DNA of 57,920 nucleotides from Chloroflexota bacterium (GCA_028875185.1 JAPPFH010000133.1:1-57920); one strand, 5' to 3'; shown: positions 8,468 through 18,186, numbered from the stretch's first letter. Made by a program: numbers and translations. Notes: generated by a model not told the origin, from the letters alone.

Positions 8468-8481
8468 GCGCCTCCCTTCAA

Positions 8482-8510
8482 TTGGATTTCCCGATAAGTT
8501 ACGCTATACT
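8482..8510 (+). promoter_or_regulatory. Probable promoter of the beta-helix gene
   Basis: TTGGAT at 8482-8487 and TATACT at 8505-8510 with a 17-base spacer, 28 bases before the ATG at 8538. It lies just outside the right end of element A copy 1, so it predates or is independent of the insertion. Confidence 0.6.
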
Positions 8511-8537
8511 TCGTCCAAGCCTGCGGAGGCGTCCTTT

Positions 8538-11315
8538 ATGGTTGCGCGTATTCAGTTGTATGTCCTGCTATTCCTGATTTCCGCACTGGGTCTGAGCGTG
8601 ACGCCAGCCGCCGCGCAGCAAGCAGTCTGCACCCTAGCCGACCGCATCAGGTCCGCCAATACGAAGACATCGGTGGGCAACTGCCCAGCCGGCACAAGCC
8701 ACGACATCATTAGCTTCACCGAAGACATCACGCTGACCGAAGCGCTGCCGCCGATCACCGACACGATCACAATAGAGGGCGGCGGCCACACCATCAGCGG
8801 TGACCACAAGCACCGCATATTTACCGTGAGCGGCGGTCGGCTGACAATTAACAATTTGACGCTTACGAAGGGCCGCGCGAACAAGCAAAACGATGATTAC
8901 GCAGGCGGCGGCGCGATCATGGTCATCGGCGCCGGCGCATTAAACATCAACAACGCCGTTTTCGTGGACAACTTCGGGGCGGACGGCGGCGCGATCGGGG
9001 CAGGCTATATGCCCTTCGCCAGATCGAATTTCAAAATAACGATCAATAACAGCAGTTTCCTCAACAACAATTCCCGTGGTGGTGGAGCGATCAGCACGAT
9101 TCGCATGGTTGGCGGTCCCATAAACATTGTTAACAGCAGCTTCATACGCAACCGCGCGAGCAATGGCGGCGGCGCCATCAGCAACCTGGGCAATGTCATC
9201 GTCAACGTCTCGAACAGTACATTTCACGATAATTCCGCGCGCTACGGTGGCGCTATCAACGGCGAAGTTGGCGAGACCACGCTGACTCACGTGACCATGG
9301 TGGACAACTCCGCCCATGAATACGGCGCGGCAATATCGGCGCCCACTGAAAGGGAGACATACCTCGAACGCGCAACGGTTAATCTCTACAACAGCATCAT
9401 CACCAGGGATTTCCCTTCGTCCGATGATGACTGCTACGGCCGTCTCAACGAGAGCAAGGGCAATTTGACCGACGCGTCTTGCACGCCAACCGTAAGTGGC
9501 GAACCCTTTCTCGGCGAGCAAACCGGCTCTCCCCTCTACTTTCCATTACAGGATGGCAGCCCGGCGCTGGACGCCGCCGCCCCGCAATACTGCCTTCCCA
9601 GCGACCAGCTCGGAAACCCGCGACCGCATGGGACCGGCTGCGACATTGGCGCTATCGAATCCATCACAGCGATTCCGGCGCCAACGCCCATCCCAACCAT
9701 CTGCCCGTTGGACGACCAGATCATGGCCGCCAATACCGATACGGCGGTAGGCGCCTGCGCCGCTGGCAATGGGCCAGATACCATCTTTATGCTGAGGGAC
9801 TTCACGCTCGCTGACAGGCTCCCGCCAATTACCAGTGACATCACCATAATAGGCAACGGATTTACGATCAGCGGCGACGACAAATTCGGCATCTTTGAAG
9901 TCGACGGCGGGCGCCTGGCAATCGAGGACGCCATGCTGACCAAGGGCAACTCTGGCGAGGGCGGCGCAATCCGAATCAGAAACGGCGGCCAGGTCACGGT
10001 AGTAAATGTCACCTTCGCCGACAATGTAGCAACCGCGGGCGGCGCGATAGCAACGGAACAATATAACGTCCGGCTTGATGTCGTCGACAGCGCGTTTCAC
10101 GGGAATCGAGCCGATGACAGCGGCGGCGCGATTTACACCAATGGCGGCATCGTCACAATTAGCGGCAGCGCCTTCCAAGATAACTCCGCCAATCACTACG
10201 GCGGCGCAATCGCCACCGCCAACGGACGGGTCCGCGTTATCAACAGCACACTCGCGGGCAATAAAGCGGCTGAAGGGGGCGGCATCTATGTTGGCGGCGC
10301 CGAAACCAGCTTGACCCATCTCACCTTGATGAATAACCGGGCCAGCCAAATTCGCGGCGCTGGCATTTACAAAGCGGGGGGCCTGCTCCATCTGCGCAAC
10401 AGCATTGTAGCCGGCAATGGACCCGGCGATGACTGTTACGGTCGCTTGGATCAAAACCGCGGCAACCTGAGCCAGGACGGGTCCTGCTCAATTCCGGCAA
10501 GTGGTGATCCCTTGCTCGGCAAACTAACCGGCGCGCCCGCATACCATCCGCTGCATGACGGCAGCCCGGCAGTTGATAACGCGGATCCCCATTTCTGCCT
10601 CGAAACTGACCAGCTGGGCGCGGCGCGGCCTCAAGGCGGCGGCTGCGATATCGGCGCCATTGAATCTATCATTGCCGCGTCAGCCGATAACGAGCCGCTA
10701 CAGGCGACGGCGGAGTGTACACTGGCCGACCAAATCATCGCCGCCAATACCGACGCGCCGGCGGGGGCTTGCCCGGCTGGCAATGGCGCCGATCTGATCA
10801 CGCTGACGAAGAACATCACCCTTAGCGAACCACTCCCGCAAATCAACAGCGACATCACCATAAACGGCAACGGGCATACGATCGACGGCGGTGGACGCTT
10901 CCGCATCTTTGACATCGGTTACGATCGCCCTTCGGTTGTGATAAAACACTTGACGCTCGTTAACGGGAGCAGCCCCGGGGATTTCGGCGGCGCGATTCGA
11001 TTGCGGTCCGGTGAACTCGTCATTGCCGACAGCGCTTTCGGCGGCAACCGAGCCGGCTGGGGCGGCGCGATTTCCACCGTGGCCAACACTTCGTTGAAAA
11101 TCTACAACAGCCGACTATTCAACAATGCGGCTGAACAGCAAGGCGGCGCCATTCACTTTGGCGGTTGTATCTTCGTCGATTGGACCGTCATTTTCAGTGG
11201 AAACAAATCCATAGTCGGGCAGGATGACTCGCGCGAAGAAATCTCCATCGCGCAGAATTTCGAAACCGGTTTCTACTGTACGACTTCCTGGTCAATACAT
11301 TTCCGCACTGGCTAG
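8538..11315 (+). CDS. Secreted right-handed beta-helix repeat protein, three large repeats
   Basis: A 925-residue exported protein with a signal peptide (residues 1-27, cleavage after PAAAQ). It has three large tandem repeats starting at Cys31, Cys389 and Cys727, each opening with a C-T/P-L-x-D-x-I-x-x-ANT motif followed by a GACPAG-like loop, an ITL....LP.I..DITI strand and a GNGHTI-type strand, then many short beta-helix rungs (AGGGAI, GGAISTV, NSSF..N). Repeats 1 and 2 end in DQLG..RP.G.GCDIGAIES; repeat 3 stops after about 199 residues without that end. The pattern fits polymorphic-outer-membrane-type or CSLREX-type adhesin-like surface proteins. No C-terminal anchor or sorting signal is visible. 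GGAGG precedes the ATG. Confidence 0.85.
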   Translation: MVARIQLYVLLFLISALGLSVTPAAAQQAVCTLADRIRSANTKTSVGNCPAGTSHDIISFTEDITLTEALPPITDTITIEGGGHTISGDHKHRIFTVSGGRLTINNLTLTKGRANKQNDDYAGGGAIMVIGAGALNINNAVFVDNFGADGGAIGAGYMPFARSNFKITINNSSFLNNNSRGGGAISTIRMVGGPINIVNSSFIRNRASNGGGAISNLGNVIVNVSNSTFHDNSARYGGAINGEVGETTLTHVTMVDNSAHEYGAAISAPTERETYLERATVNLYNSIITRDFPSSDDDCYGRLNESKGNLTDASCTPTVSGEPFLGEQTGSPLYFPLQDGSPALDAAAPQYCLPSDQLGNPRPHGTGCDIGAIESITAIPAPTPIPTICPLDDQIMAANTDTAVGACAAGNGPDTIFMLRDFTLADRLPPITSDITIIGNGFTISGDDKFGIFEVDGGRLAIEDAMLTKGNSGEGGAIRIRNGGQVTVVNVTFADNVATAGGAIATEQYNVRLDVVDSAFHGNRADDSGGAIYTNGGIVTISGSAFQDNSANHYGGAIATANGRVRVINSTLAGNKAAEGGGIYVGGAETSLTHLTLMNNRASQIRGAGIYKAGGLLHLRNSIVAGNGPGDDCYGRLDQNRGNLSQDGSCSIPASGDPLLGKLTGAPAYHPLHDGSPAVDNADPHFCLETDQLGAARPQGGGCDIGAIESIIAASADNEPLQATAECTLADQIIAANTDAPAGACPAGNGADLITLTKNITLSEPLPQINSDITINGNGHTIDGGGRFRIFDIGYDRPSVVIKHLTLVNGSSPGDFGGAIRLRSGELVIADSAFGGNRAGWGGAISTVANTSLKIYNSRLFNNAAEQQGGAIHFGGCIFVDWTVIFSGNKSIVGQDDSREEISIAQNFETGFYCTTSWSIHFRTG

Positions 11316-11370
11316 CGCGCGTTGGCAGGCAATTGCGGGCGAGCCGGCGACAGCGTCGGTCCAGCCCGCC

Positions 11371-13107
11371 CTAGCGCGCCAGTTGCAAATTGTGCAAGCC
11401 CGCGTACACGCCGTCCGCCGCCAGCAAATCCTCGTGGCTGCCCTGCTCGCAGATCCCGGCCGGCGTCAGCACCAGGATGCGATCGGCATTGCGGATCGTC
11501 GACAGCCGGTGGGCGATGACCAGGGTGCTGCGATTCTCGATCAGCCGCTCCAACGACTGCTGCACGGCGCGCTCGCTTTCATTGTCCAGCGCGCTCGTCG
11601 CTTCATCGAGAATAATCAACGGCGGGTCCTTCAGGAATAGACGGGCGATGCTCAGCCGCTGCCGCTGGCCAGCCGACAGTTTGATGCCGCGCTGCCCGAT
11701 TTCCGTCTCGTAACCTTGCGGCAGCTCCATAATGAAGTCATGCGCGTAGGCGCGTTTCGCCGCTTCAACGATCTCATCCTCCGTCGCCTCCGGTTTGCCA
11801 TAGCGGATATTGTCCGCCACGGTCGCGCCGAAGAGATACACATCTTGATCCACTGTGCCGATGTTGCGCCGCAGCGCGCGTAAGCTGTATTCGCGGATAT
11901 CGACGCCGTCGAGGCGGATGCGCCCGCCGTCCACTTCATAAAAGCGCGGAATCAGAGCGCTCAAGGTCGTCTTGCCCACGCCCGACTCCCCGACCAGCGC
12001 CACATATTCGCCCACATTGATCTTCAGCGAGAGGTCCTGCAACACCGCGCCGAAGTCGGCTGAGTAGCCGAAGCTCACCCGCTGCAGTTCAAGCGCGCCG
12101 CGCACGCGCTCCGGCGCATTCGCCGGCGTCGGATCCTGAATCGCCGGCGGCGTTTCGATCATGTCCATGAAACGATGGAAACCCGTGACGCCCTCCTGAA
12201 ACCAGCGAGCGAAATTCACCAGCCGCCTTATCGGCTCGATTAAGATGCCGACGTAAAGCAAAAATGTGATCAGATCAGACAAGTCTAGCGCCGCCCGCGT
12301 AATGGCTAGCGCGCCGAAGACGACCACAACCACTGTCATCAGCTCGGTGAAGGCTTCCATGCCGCCGTAGAAGAAGCCCTCGCTCTTGTATTCCAAGCGG
12401 CGGCTCTCGACAAAGCGCGCGTTCGCCTCATCGAACTTCGCCCCTTCCCAGTCTTCATTGGCGAAGGACTGCACGACGCGAATGCCGGCCAGCGTATCCT
12501 CGACCTGCGCGTTGACCTCCGCCACGCGTTCTTTGCTCAAGCGCATGGCGCGGTTCATCTTGCGGTTGAAATGCAGTGAAAACAGGAACATAAAGGGTAG
12601 GAAGGCGATCACGATGAGGCTCATCGCCGGGTTGATGCTCAGCGTGATCAAGAAGACGCCGACGAATTTGACAATGCCCAGGAATAGATCTTCCGGACCG
12701 TGATGCGCCAGCTCGGAAATCGCGAACAAATCATTGGTGATGCGGGACATCAGTTGACCGGTCTTCTGTTCATCGTAGAAACTGAACGACAGCTTCTGAA
12801 AATGCGCGAAGAGCTCGCGCCGCATATCGCTCTCCATCATCGCGCCCATCATATGTCCCTGATAATCGACGAACAGGTTGCAGAGCGTCTGCGCGGCGAC
12901 CAGCGCCAGCATGATCCCGGCCATGAGGGCGATATCGCCGATCGGGTCTGATACGCCGGCGTCCAAGAGATTCTGTGTGATATGGCGCGCGCAGAGCGGC
13001 AGGATCAGCGTAATCGCCGACACGATGAAGGCGCAGATGAGGTCAGCGGTAAGCAAACCCAGATACGGACGATAAAATGACAAGAACTTCAACGCGCGCG
13101 TTCCCAC
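11371..13107 (-). CDS. ABC exporter, fused permease and ATPase
   Basis: A 578-residue half-transporter of the MsbA/multidrug type. Six membrane helices occupy roughly residues 15-320, followed by an ATPase domain with Walker A GESGVGKTT, signature LSAGQRQR, Walker B LIILDEATSALD and switch VIAHRLST. It would act as a homodimer exporting lipids or drugs; substrate cannot be told from sequence. An upstream TTG at 13134 keeps the frame open, but GTG 13107 has AAGGAG six bases upstream and gives the family-like start MGTRALKFLSFYRPY. TATAAT lies at 13151-13146 on the minus strand without a good -35. Convergent with the beta-helix gene (55-bp gap). Confidence 0.92.
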   Translation of the reverse strand: MGTRALKFLSFYRPYLGLLTADLICAFIVSAITLILPLCARHITQNLLDAGVSDPIGDIALMAGIMLALVAAQTLCNLFVDYQGHMMGAMMESDMRRELFAHFQKLSFSFYDEQKTGQLMSRITNDLFAISELAHHGPEDLFLGIVKFVGVFLITLSINPAMSLIVIAFLPFMFLFSLHFNRKMNRAMRLSKERVAEVNAQVEDTLAGIRVVQSFANEDWEGAKFDEANARFVESRRLEYKSEGFFYGGMEAFTELMTVVVVVFGALAITRAALDLSDLITFLLYVGILIEPIRRLVNFARWFQEGVTGFHRFMDMIETPPAIQDPTPANAPERVRGALELQRVSFGYSADFGAVLQDLSLKINVGEYVALVGESGVGKTTLSALIPRFYEVDGGRIRLDGVDIREYSLRALRRNIGTVDQDVYLFGATVADNIRYGKPEATEDEIVEAAKRAYAHDFIMELPQGYETEIGQRGIKLSAGQRQRLSIARLFLKDPPLIILDEATSALDNESERAVQQSLERLIENRSTLVIAHRLSTIRNADRILVLTPAGICEQGSHEDLLAADGVYAGLHNLQLAR

Positions 13108-13410
13108 AGGAATGCTCCTTCTTCGCAAAGGCAATGCACCGCCGCATTATAGCAGGTATGGCGGCGTATGTTCTCTCCTGACGATACCTGCGGACAAACG
13201 ATAATGCCGCCCCCCAACACAAGGGATTCACGGGAGAGACCAGGAGACCGGATGAGGCGTGACGCCCAGCGCGCGAGACATGCGGAGACAAGCGCCGGCA
13301 AGGGCAAGCGCGACGCCGCCAACTCGCATTTGACTACTAAGCGCGTCTATACGACACTTGTGAGACAATGCGCTACAAGCTCAATCCGGTCCTGGCTTCT
13401 GGAGGGCAGA
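13108..13410. other. Divergent spacer without a gene
   Basis: About 300 bases between the ABC exporter and the nuclease gene. It contains the minus-strand TATAAT (13146-13151). The nuclease frame stays open back to 13168, but the translated 81 residues are rich in Arg, Pro and Ser with no structure, and the true start has its own ribosome binding site. No other feature seen. Confidence 0.5.
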
Positions 13411-14028
13411 ATGATCATTCGAACAAGCTTGAGTTTCCTCGCCGTCTTGAGCTTCACTGCCTGCGCGGCTCTGTCTACCCAAATCAGCGACGAAATGGCG
13501 CCCCAGATCAGCACCGAAGTCGCTGTACAGGTGGGCACGGCGGTTGTCGAACACGTAGCCACCGCGCTCGCCGAGCTTCCGCCCAGCGCGGCCGGCGATA
13601 CGGCCTCCGCTCAAGGCGAAGACGAGATTGGCTTGGTCACCCGCGTTATTGATGGCGATACAATTGATGTGCTGTTGGGTGACAAAACTGCGCGCATCCG
13701 CTACTTGCAGATGAACACGCCGGAACGCAGCGACCCCTGCTTCCGCGAAGCGACGCAGGCAAATGCCGACTTGGTCGCCGGCAAATCCGTCCGGCTCGTG
13801 GCGGACCGGGAAAACGCCGATCGCTACGGTCGGCTGCTGCGCCATATCTACGTTGGCGATGTGCTTGTCAATCGCGTCCTGGTCGAGCAGGGCTGGGCGG
13901 AAGTCGCGCTCTATCCGCCGAACGACGCCCACTACGACGAGTTCGTCCAACTCGAGAATGAAGCGGCGGCCGCCGGGCGAGGCTGCCATCCGACCGGCAT
14001 TTTCGACGATGGCTCCACCACGCGCTGA
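13411..14028 (+). CDS. Thermonuclease-family lipoprotein (SNase-like)
   Basis: A 205-residue lipoprotein nuclease. The lipobox LSFTAC places the lipidated Cys at 18. After a spacer, the nuclease domain runs from about 73 to 200: VIDGDTIDV (Asp81, Asp83), IRYLQMNTPE with Arg97 and Glu105 equivalent to catalytic Arg35 and Glu43 of staphylococcal nuclease, and DRYGR with Arg141 equivalent to Arg87. The position of Asp40 is Asn102, as in many bacterial homologues. It should degrade extracellular DNA or RNA in a calcium-dependent way while anchored at the outer face of the membrane. GGAGGG lies 5 bases before the ATG. Confidence 0.9.
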   Translation: MIIRTSLSFLAVLSFTACAALSTQISDEMAPQISTEVAVQVGTAVVEHVATALAELPPSAAGDTASAQGEDEIGLVTRVIDGDTIDVLLGDKTARIRYLQMNTPERSDPCFREATQANADLVAGKSVRLVADRENADRYGRLLRHIYVGDVLVNRVLVEQGWAEVALYPPNDAHYDEFVQLENEAAAAGRGCHPTGIFDDGSTTR

Positions 14029-14066
14029 CGCAGAAGACTTGGGATGGGCGGGTTTGGGATTGGCAG

Positions 14067-14094
14067 GCGGGCGAGACAAGTCTCGCCCCTACAA
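14067..14094 (-). repeat. C-type palindrome
   Basis: Reversed copy reading CGGGCGAGACAAGTCTCG then CCCCTAC; the inner palindrome is GAGACAAGTCTC. It lies in the 131-bp gap between the nuclease and def. Confidence 0.7.
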
Positions 14095-14159
14095 CTTGGG
14101 AATCTGATGCGCTAAAGTGGAGTACCGCTATATTACCAGACGAGAGACTTCTTGAAGCG

Positions 14160-14714
14160 ATGGCGGTCAAGCGACTGATCTATTATCCGCAAGACGAGGC
14201 GCTGCTCCGGCAGAAGAGCGGGCGCGTCTCCAATCTCAAGAACAAGCGACTCAAACGGCTGATACAAGACCTGAAAGACACGCTCGAGTCGCAGCGCGGC
14301 GCCGCCATCGCCGCCCCCCAAATCGGCGTCTTTAGGCGCGTCACCGTTGCCAAATTCGGCCAGAATGACGACGCTGAAGAAGAGCCGTTGCTGACCTTGA
14401 TCAACCCCGAAATCATCGAAACGGGCGAGCCGGAAACGGGCTTCGACGGCTGCCTGAGCATCCCCGATATCTACAGCTGGGATACGCCGCGCCCAAGTTG
14501 GCTCCGCTTCCGCGCCCGCGGCGAAGATGGCGGCCAAATCGTCCGCCGCCTCGAAGGCATGGACGCGCGTGTGCTTCACCACGAAATCGACCACCTTGAT
14601 GGCATTCTTTTTCTCGACCGCCTGCGCGACAAGGACGAACTCTACACGCCAGTAGAAGGCGCGGACGGGAAGACAAAAATGGTCCGGCTGGTGGATTTGC
14701 GAAAGATGCGCTGA
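14160..14714 (+). CDS. def: Peptide deformylase
   Basis: A 184-residue deformylase, which removes the formyl group from new proteins. All three family motifs are present: GAAIAAPQIG (residues 47-56), DGCLS with metal ligand Cys98, and HHEIDH with metal ligands His141 and His145 and catalytic Glu142. Motif 2 has Asp in place of the usual Glu (EGCLS). The N-terminal YYPQDEALLRQKS is a normal start. The stop shares a base with the next ATG (TGATG at 14712-14716), so the next gene is translationally coupled. Usually def is essential; no fmt is seen nearby. Confidence 0.95.
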   Translation: MAVKRLIYYPQDEALLRQKSGRVSNLKNKRLKRLIQDLKDTLESQRGAAIAAPQIGVFRRVTVAKFGQNDDAEEEPLLTLINPEIIETGEPETGFDGCLSIPDIYSWDTPRPSWLRFRARGEDGGQIVRRLEGMDARVLHHEIDHLDGILFLDRLRDKDELYTPVEGADGKTKMVRLVDLRKMR

Positions 14715-15250
14715 TGCCCGGCGAAACCATGGCCAAAGCGGCGCTGCGCAAGCGCTTGACCACCAAGCCGTCGGACGAACGCATCGCGCTGATTTTGGAC
14801 ACTTTGCAAGCGGCGCCAGCGCGCCTGAAATCGCTCCGAGCTGGTTTATCCGATGAGCAAGTGAATCAGCCCCTGGGCGAAGGCGAGCGCAGCTTCAAGC
14901 GCGACTTGACGCATCTGATCTATTGTGCCGAGCGCGGAACCGACCCGATCTATATGGCGCTGCTGCTAAATGAACCGTTGGCGCCAAGCATCCACGCCGA
15001 GCGCGATTGGGGCGCGCTTATGCGCTACGAGGCTTTTGAAATCGCTGAGCTGATGGCGTATTTCGCTTTTCGCCGAGCCGCCCTAATGCGCATCTTGCAT
15101 GGTTTGAAGCGCGCGCAGTGGGATCGAGCGGTTCAGCGCGACGGCGTAAAGCGGGCCGAATCCGTCTATCATTGGGCGCGCGGATTGTGCCTGCACGAAT
15201 TCGGCCATCTGGAAGATTTGACGGTTAGACTGGTTGCAATCACCCGATAG
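14714..15250 (+). CDS. DinB-like four-helix bundle protein
   Basis: A 178-residue all-helical protein. The metal-site pattern of the DinB/YfiT superfamily is visible: DLTHLIYCAERG (first His) and, near the C terminus, CLHEFGHLEDLTVRLV (second and third His). Members are metal-dependent and often thiol-related enzymes or of unknown role. It is coupled to def by a one-base stop/start overlap. An in-frame ATG five codons in (MAKAALRKR) is a second possible start. The 3' end overlaps the convergent GH32 gene by 11 bases. Confidence 0.7.
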   Translation: MPGETMAKAALRKRLTTKPSDERIALILDTLQAAPARLKSLRAGLSDEQVNQPLGEGERSFKRDLTHLIYCAERGTDPIYMALLLNEPLAPSIHAERDWGALMRYEAFEIAELMAYFAFRRAALMRILHGLKRAQWDRAVQRDGVKRAESVYHWARGLCLHEFGHLEDLTVRLVAITR

Positions 15251-16634
15251 ATGCCATCTCCCAAACATCCAAACTGATGGCTGCCGCCCGGTTGATCAAG
15301 CGCAAGCCCGCGCTTTCGGCGCTGGACGGATAAAAGCGGCTCGTGACCCGCGCCCGACCGTTGGCGACTGCCTCGATGAGCGAGCCATCGAGCAGGATGC
15401 GCAGCCGCAAATTCTCGCCCGGGTCCAGCCGATGCGCCAATCCCTGCGCCTCGCTGTCGAGCGCTTCCACATCGCCGCCGTATTGCCGGGTGACGCGCAG
15501 CGTTTCGGTGCCCGCGTCGTAGGTGATGGCTACCTGCTCTCCCCCATCGGGCGAGCGTGCCAGTTCAATACCGCAAGTTTCAGCGAGCGCGGGGTCGAAC
15601 TCGGCTTCGATATCCAGCGCCAGCCCACCGACCGGCAGCACATCTTCCGCCAGGTCGCCCGCTTCAGCATGGAATCCGCCCCGGCGCAGCGCCTTCAGTT
15701 CCGATACGGGCTCGCTGCACAAACGGTTATGCTCATCCAGACTGAGCAGGCGGGGGATCGCCTGCGCGCCGCTCCAGCCCGCCGCCCGCTGTTGATCAAC
15801 GCCGCGTCCCTCGCGCAGCCAAGCCCAAATGAGCCGCCGACCCTGATCATCCACATGCGTCAAGGGCGCGTAGCCGTAGCCGGCGTCGTATACCGTCTCG
15901 CTTTCGGGGATGAATCGATGGTTCTCGTAGCGCCCGACGAGCGCCAGCACGGTGGCGCCGCCGCCATCGAACATGCTCGAGATGATCATCACCCACTTGT
16001 CGCCCAGCGGGAAGAAGTTCACGCATTCAAAGTTGTAGCCGTGGCGCGCGCGGTCGCCGACGAAGAGCGGATTCAAGTATTTCCAGGCGCGCAGATCCTT
16101 TGAGCAGTAGAGCAGCGCCGCCCCGCCGACGCCATCAATGTGACCGCTAACCGTCATGTACCACAAATCATCCGCATGCCAGACGAAGGGATCGCGGAAA
16201 TCGCGCGCCTGGAAGCAATGCGCCGGGATTTCGGACAGCACGGGATTGCCGCCGTGCTTGGTCCAGCGCGTCAGGTCGTCATTGCCAAATGCCAGGCATT
16301 GAACCTGGCGCGAGTAATCATCGTTGACGCCAGTGTATATCGCAGTGGGCAGGCCGCCACCATCCACCATGCAGCCGCTGAAAATGCCGCCCTGATCAGG
16401 CGAGTTCGGCGTCGGCGCAATCGCGATCGGCAGCTCCTCCCAATGCAAAAGGTCATCGCTGACCGCGTGCCCCCAATGCATGTTGGCGTGGTAGGCGCCA
16501 TCGGGGTTGTATTGGAAAAACAGGTGATAGCGCCCTCGCCACTGAATCACGCCGTTGGGGTCGTTCATCCAGTTGGCGGCCGGCAGGAAGTGGTAGGTCG
16601 GGCGGTGGAAGTCTTGGGGGTTGGGTGGGGTCAT
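15240..16634 (-). CDS. Glycoside hydrolase family 32 (beta-fructosidase)
   Basis: A 464-residue GH32 enzyme that would hydrolyse sucrose, inulin or levan. The five-blade propeller motifs are clear: WMNDPNG with nucleophile Asp25, FRDPF (transition-state Asp) and FECVNFF with the acid/base Glu; a C-terminal beta-sandwich follows (about residues 310-464). No signal peptide is present, so it is cytoplasmic. The frame is open 11 residues further to a TTG at 16667, but ATG 16634 gives the usual start. It lies 278 bp downstream of sbcD on the same strand, with no linked sugar importer. The stop end overlaps the convergent DinB-like gene by 11 bp. Confidence 0.92.
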   Translation of the reverse strand: MTPPNPQDFHRPTYHFLPAANWMNDPNGVIQWRGRYHLFFQYNPDGAYHANMHWGHAVSDDLLHWEELPIAIAPTPNSPDQGGIFSGCMVDGGGLPTAIYTGVNDDYSRQVQCLAFGNDDLTRWTKHGGNPVLSEIPAHCFQARDFRDPFVWHADDLWYMTVSGHIDGVGGAALLYCSKDLRAWKYLNPLFVGDRARHGYNFECVNFFPLGDKWVMIISSMFDGGGATVLALVGRYENHRFIPESETVYDAGYGYAPLTHVDDQGRRLIWAWLREGRGVDQQRAAGWSGAQAIPRLLSLDEHNRLCSEPVSELKALRRGGFHAEAGDLAEDVLPVGGLALDIEAEFDPALAETCGIELARSPDGGEQVAITYDAGTETLRVTRQYGGDVEALDSEAQGLAHRLDPGENLRLRILLDGSLIEAVANGRARVTSRFYPSSAESAGLRLINRAAAISLDVWEMASIG

Positions 16635-16912
16635 GGGGGTTTGCCTTTTGTTCCTAAATCTACTCAATAACGCATCCAGATGTTACCACAGCCATGGGCA
16701 TGCCCCGATTCTTCACCAACTAGAAAACGATTCCACGAGCGCAAGAATCAAAATGTGCGCGCTGGTGGCTCGCCCATCGTATATTCTTCCTAATGCAGAC
16801 GGGCGTTTCACGAAACGCCACTACTGATGTGGCGCTGCGCGCGGGTTCATCTATAGATGGACTGGTCGGCGAGTATGATGAGAGCGCATATCATCTCAAA
16901 AAAAGGAAAAAC

Positions 16913-18154
16913 TTACTCCCCCGCCACAATTTCCCGCGCCAGCCTGAGCAACGCCTCCCGCCGAGCCGCTTCCACATCGCGGCACTCAAAATAACGCTCC
17001 AGCAGCTGCATCGGCGTCAGACCCTCGGGGCTCCCGCCCAGCCGCGCGCGCGCCCGCCGGTCGACATCTTTGCTGATGCCGGCGATATGAAAGACGCCCG
17101 CTCGCCTAAGCTCCTTGACGATAAGACCATCATTCAGCAGCGTCTCACTCTCCGGCGTCAGCGTGATCACCAGCCGCACGACCGCGCCATCCAGGTCATG
17201 CCGTCGGATTTCCGCCAGCGCCGCGCCGGTCGGGTTGTCTATCGCGCGGCAATCGACGGTCAGCGTCAACAGCTTGCGCGCCGCCGTTTCGACGAAGGCC
17301 CAGGCCGCCCCGCCCCGCGCCAGCTCCACCCAGCAGAATCCTTTGACATCCTTCTCCTCGCCGAAGTCTATGCGTTCCAGGCTGCCGGCATACACGACCG
17401 GCGGCGCGTCTTCGCGTTCCGCGGTCAAATTCTGATGGCGATGTATATGCCCTAGCGCGACATAATCCCAAGCGGGGTCGGCCAAGTCCTTGAGGTCCGC
17501 GACCACATCACGCCCCAGCATCACGCCGCGCTCGCTGCCCCAGACGGCGCCGGCGACGCTGAAGTGCCCGCATAGCAGCCGCGGCGTAGCCTTATCCGCC
17601 AATTCATCCGCCTGGGCGCATAACGCGCGCAATTGCTCGCCCAGCGCCTCCTCCAGCGCTTCGTCTTGCTCGGCTATTGTTTTGCCACGCAGATCGCCAT
17701 CGGCCAGCAAACGGGCGCGAATCGGATAAGGCGCCGCGCCCACCACTACCGATCCACGCTTGGTCTCGATGCGGCGCGCTTCATACTCCGCCGCCACCCA
17801 AATCCCTGGCACATCAAGCGTACGGAAAATCTCGACCGTACTCGCCATGGCCGCGTTCAACGGCAAATCGTGATTGCCGACCAGCAGCAGAGTCGGCGCC
17901 AGCTGCGATAGCCGGCTGACGCGCAGGGCAAATTCGCGCTGGTAGGTCGGGTTCGGGCTGCGGCTGCGGAAGGCATCGCCCGCGAAGATGACGAGGTCGA
18001 CATCGCCTTCGCGCGCGTAGTCGATTATATCGTCCAAGCGCGCCAGGAAGTCGGAGACGCGGCTGCTGACGCCGGTCTCGCTATCGATCGCCCCGTAATT
18101 CTCCAAGCCGATATGCGCATCGGCGAAGTGTAAAACGCGAATCGCTTCGTTCAT
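16913..18154 (-). CDS. sbcD: SbcD/Mre11-type DNA exonuclease
   Basis: A 413-residue calcineurin-like phosphoesterase of the SbcD/Mre11 type, acting on DNA ends and hairpins. Metal-binding motifs in order: DAH (Asp12, His14), GD (Asp60), GNHD (94-96), CGHFS and GHIHRH. The C-terminal part (after about 250) is the capping and SbcC-contact region. SbcC, its usual ATPase partner encoded next door, is not found within the window. The gene starts 32 bp after the stop of a small gene on the same strand (18187-18576), suggesting an operon. Confidence 0.85.
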   Translation of the reverse strand: MNEAIRVLHFADAHIGLENYGAIDSETGVSSRVSDFLARLDDIIDYAREGDVDLVIFAGDAFRSRSPNPTYQREFALRVSRLSQLAPTLLLVGNHDLPLNAAMASTVEIFRTLDVPGIWVAAEYEARRIETKRGSVVVGAAPYPIRARLLADGDLRGKTIAEQDEALEEALGEQLRALCAQADELADKATPRLLCGHFSVAGAVWGSERGVMLGRDVVADLKDLADPAWDYVALGHIHRHQNLTAEREDAPPVVYAGSLERIDFGEEKDVKGFCWVELARGGAAWAFVETAARKLLTLTVDCRAIDNPTGAALAEIRRHDLDGAVVRLVITLTPESETLLNDGLIVKELRRAGVFHIAGISKDVDRRARARLGGSPEGLTPMQLLERYFECRDVEAARREALLRLAREIVAGE

Positions 18155-18186
18155 CGGCTTTGTCGGCCTGCCTTGAGCAAGGACAC

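Noticed and set aside
7585-8481. A 298-codon minus frame across tRNA-Leu and element A
   Set aside because: It translates element A, the tRNA and the antisense of the small membrane gene. No family-like sequence.
13168-13410. N-terminal extension of the nuclease
   Set aside because: It would bury the lipoprotein signal; ATG 13411 has its own GGAGGG site.
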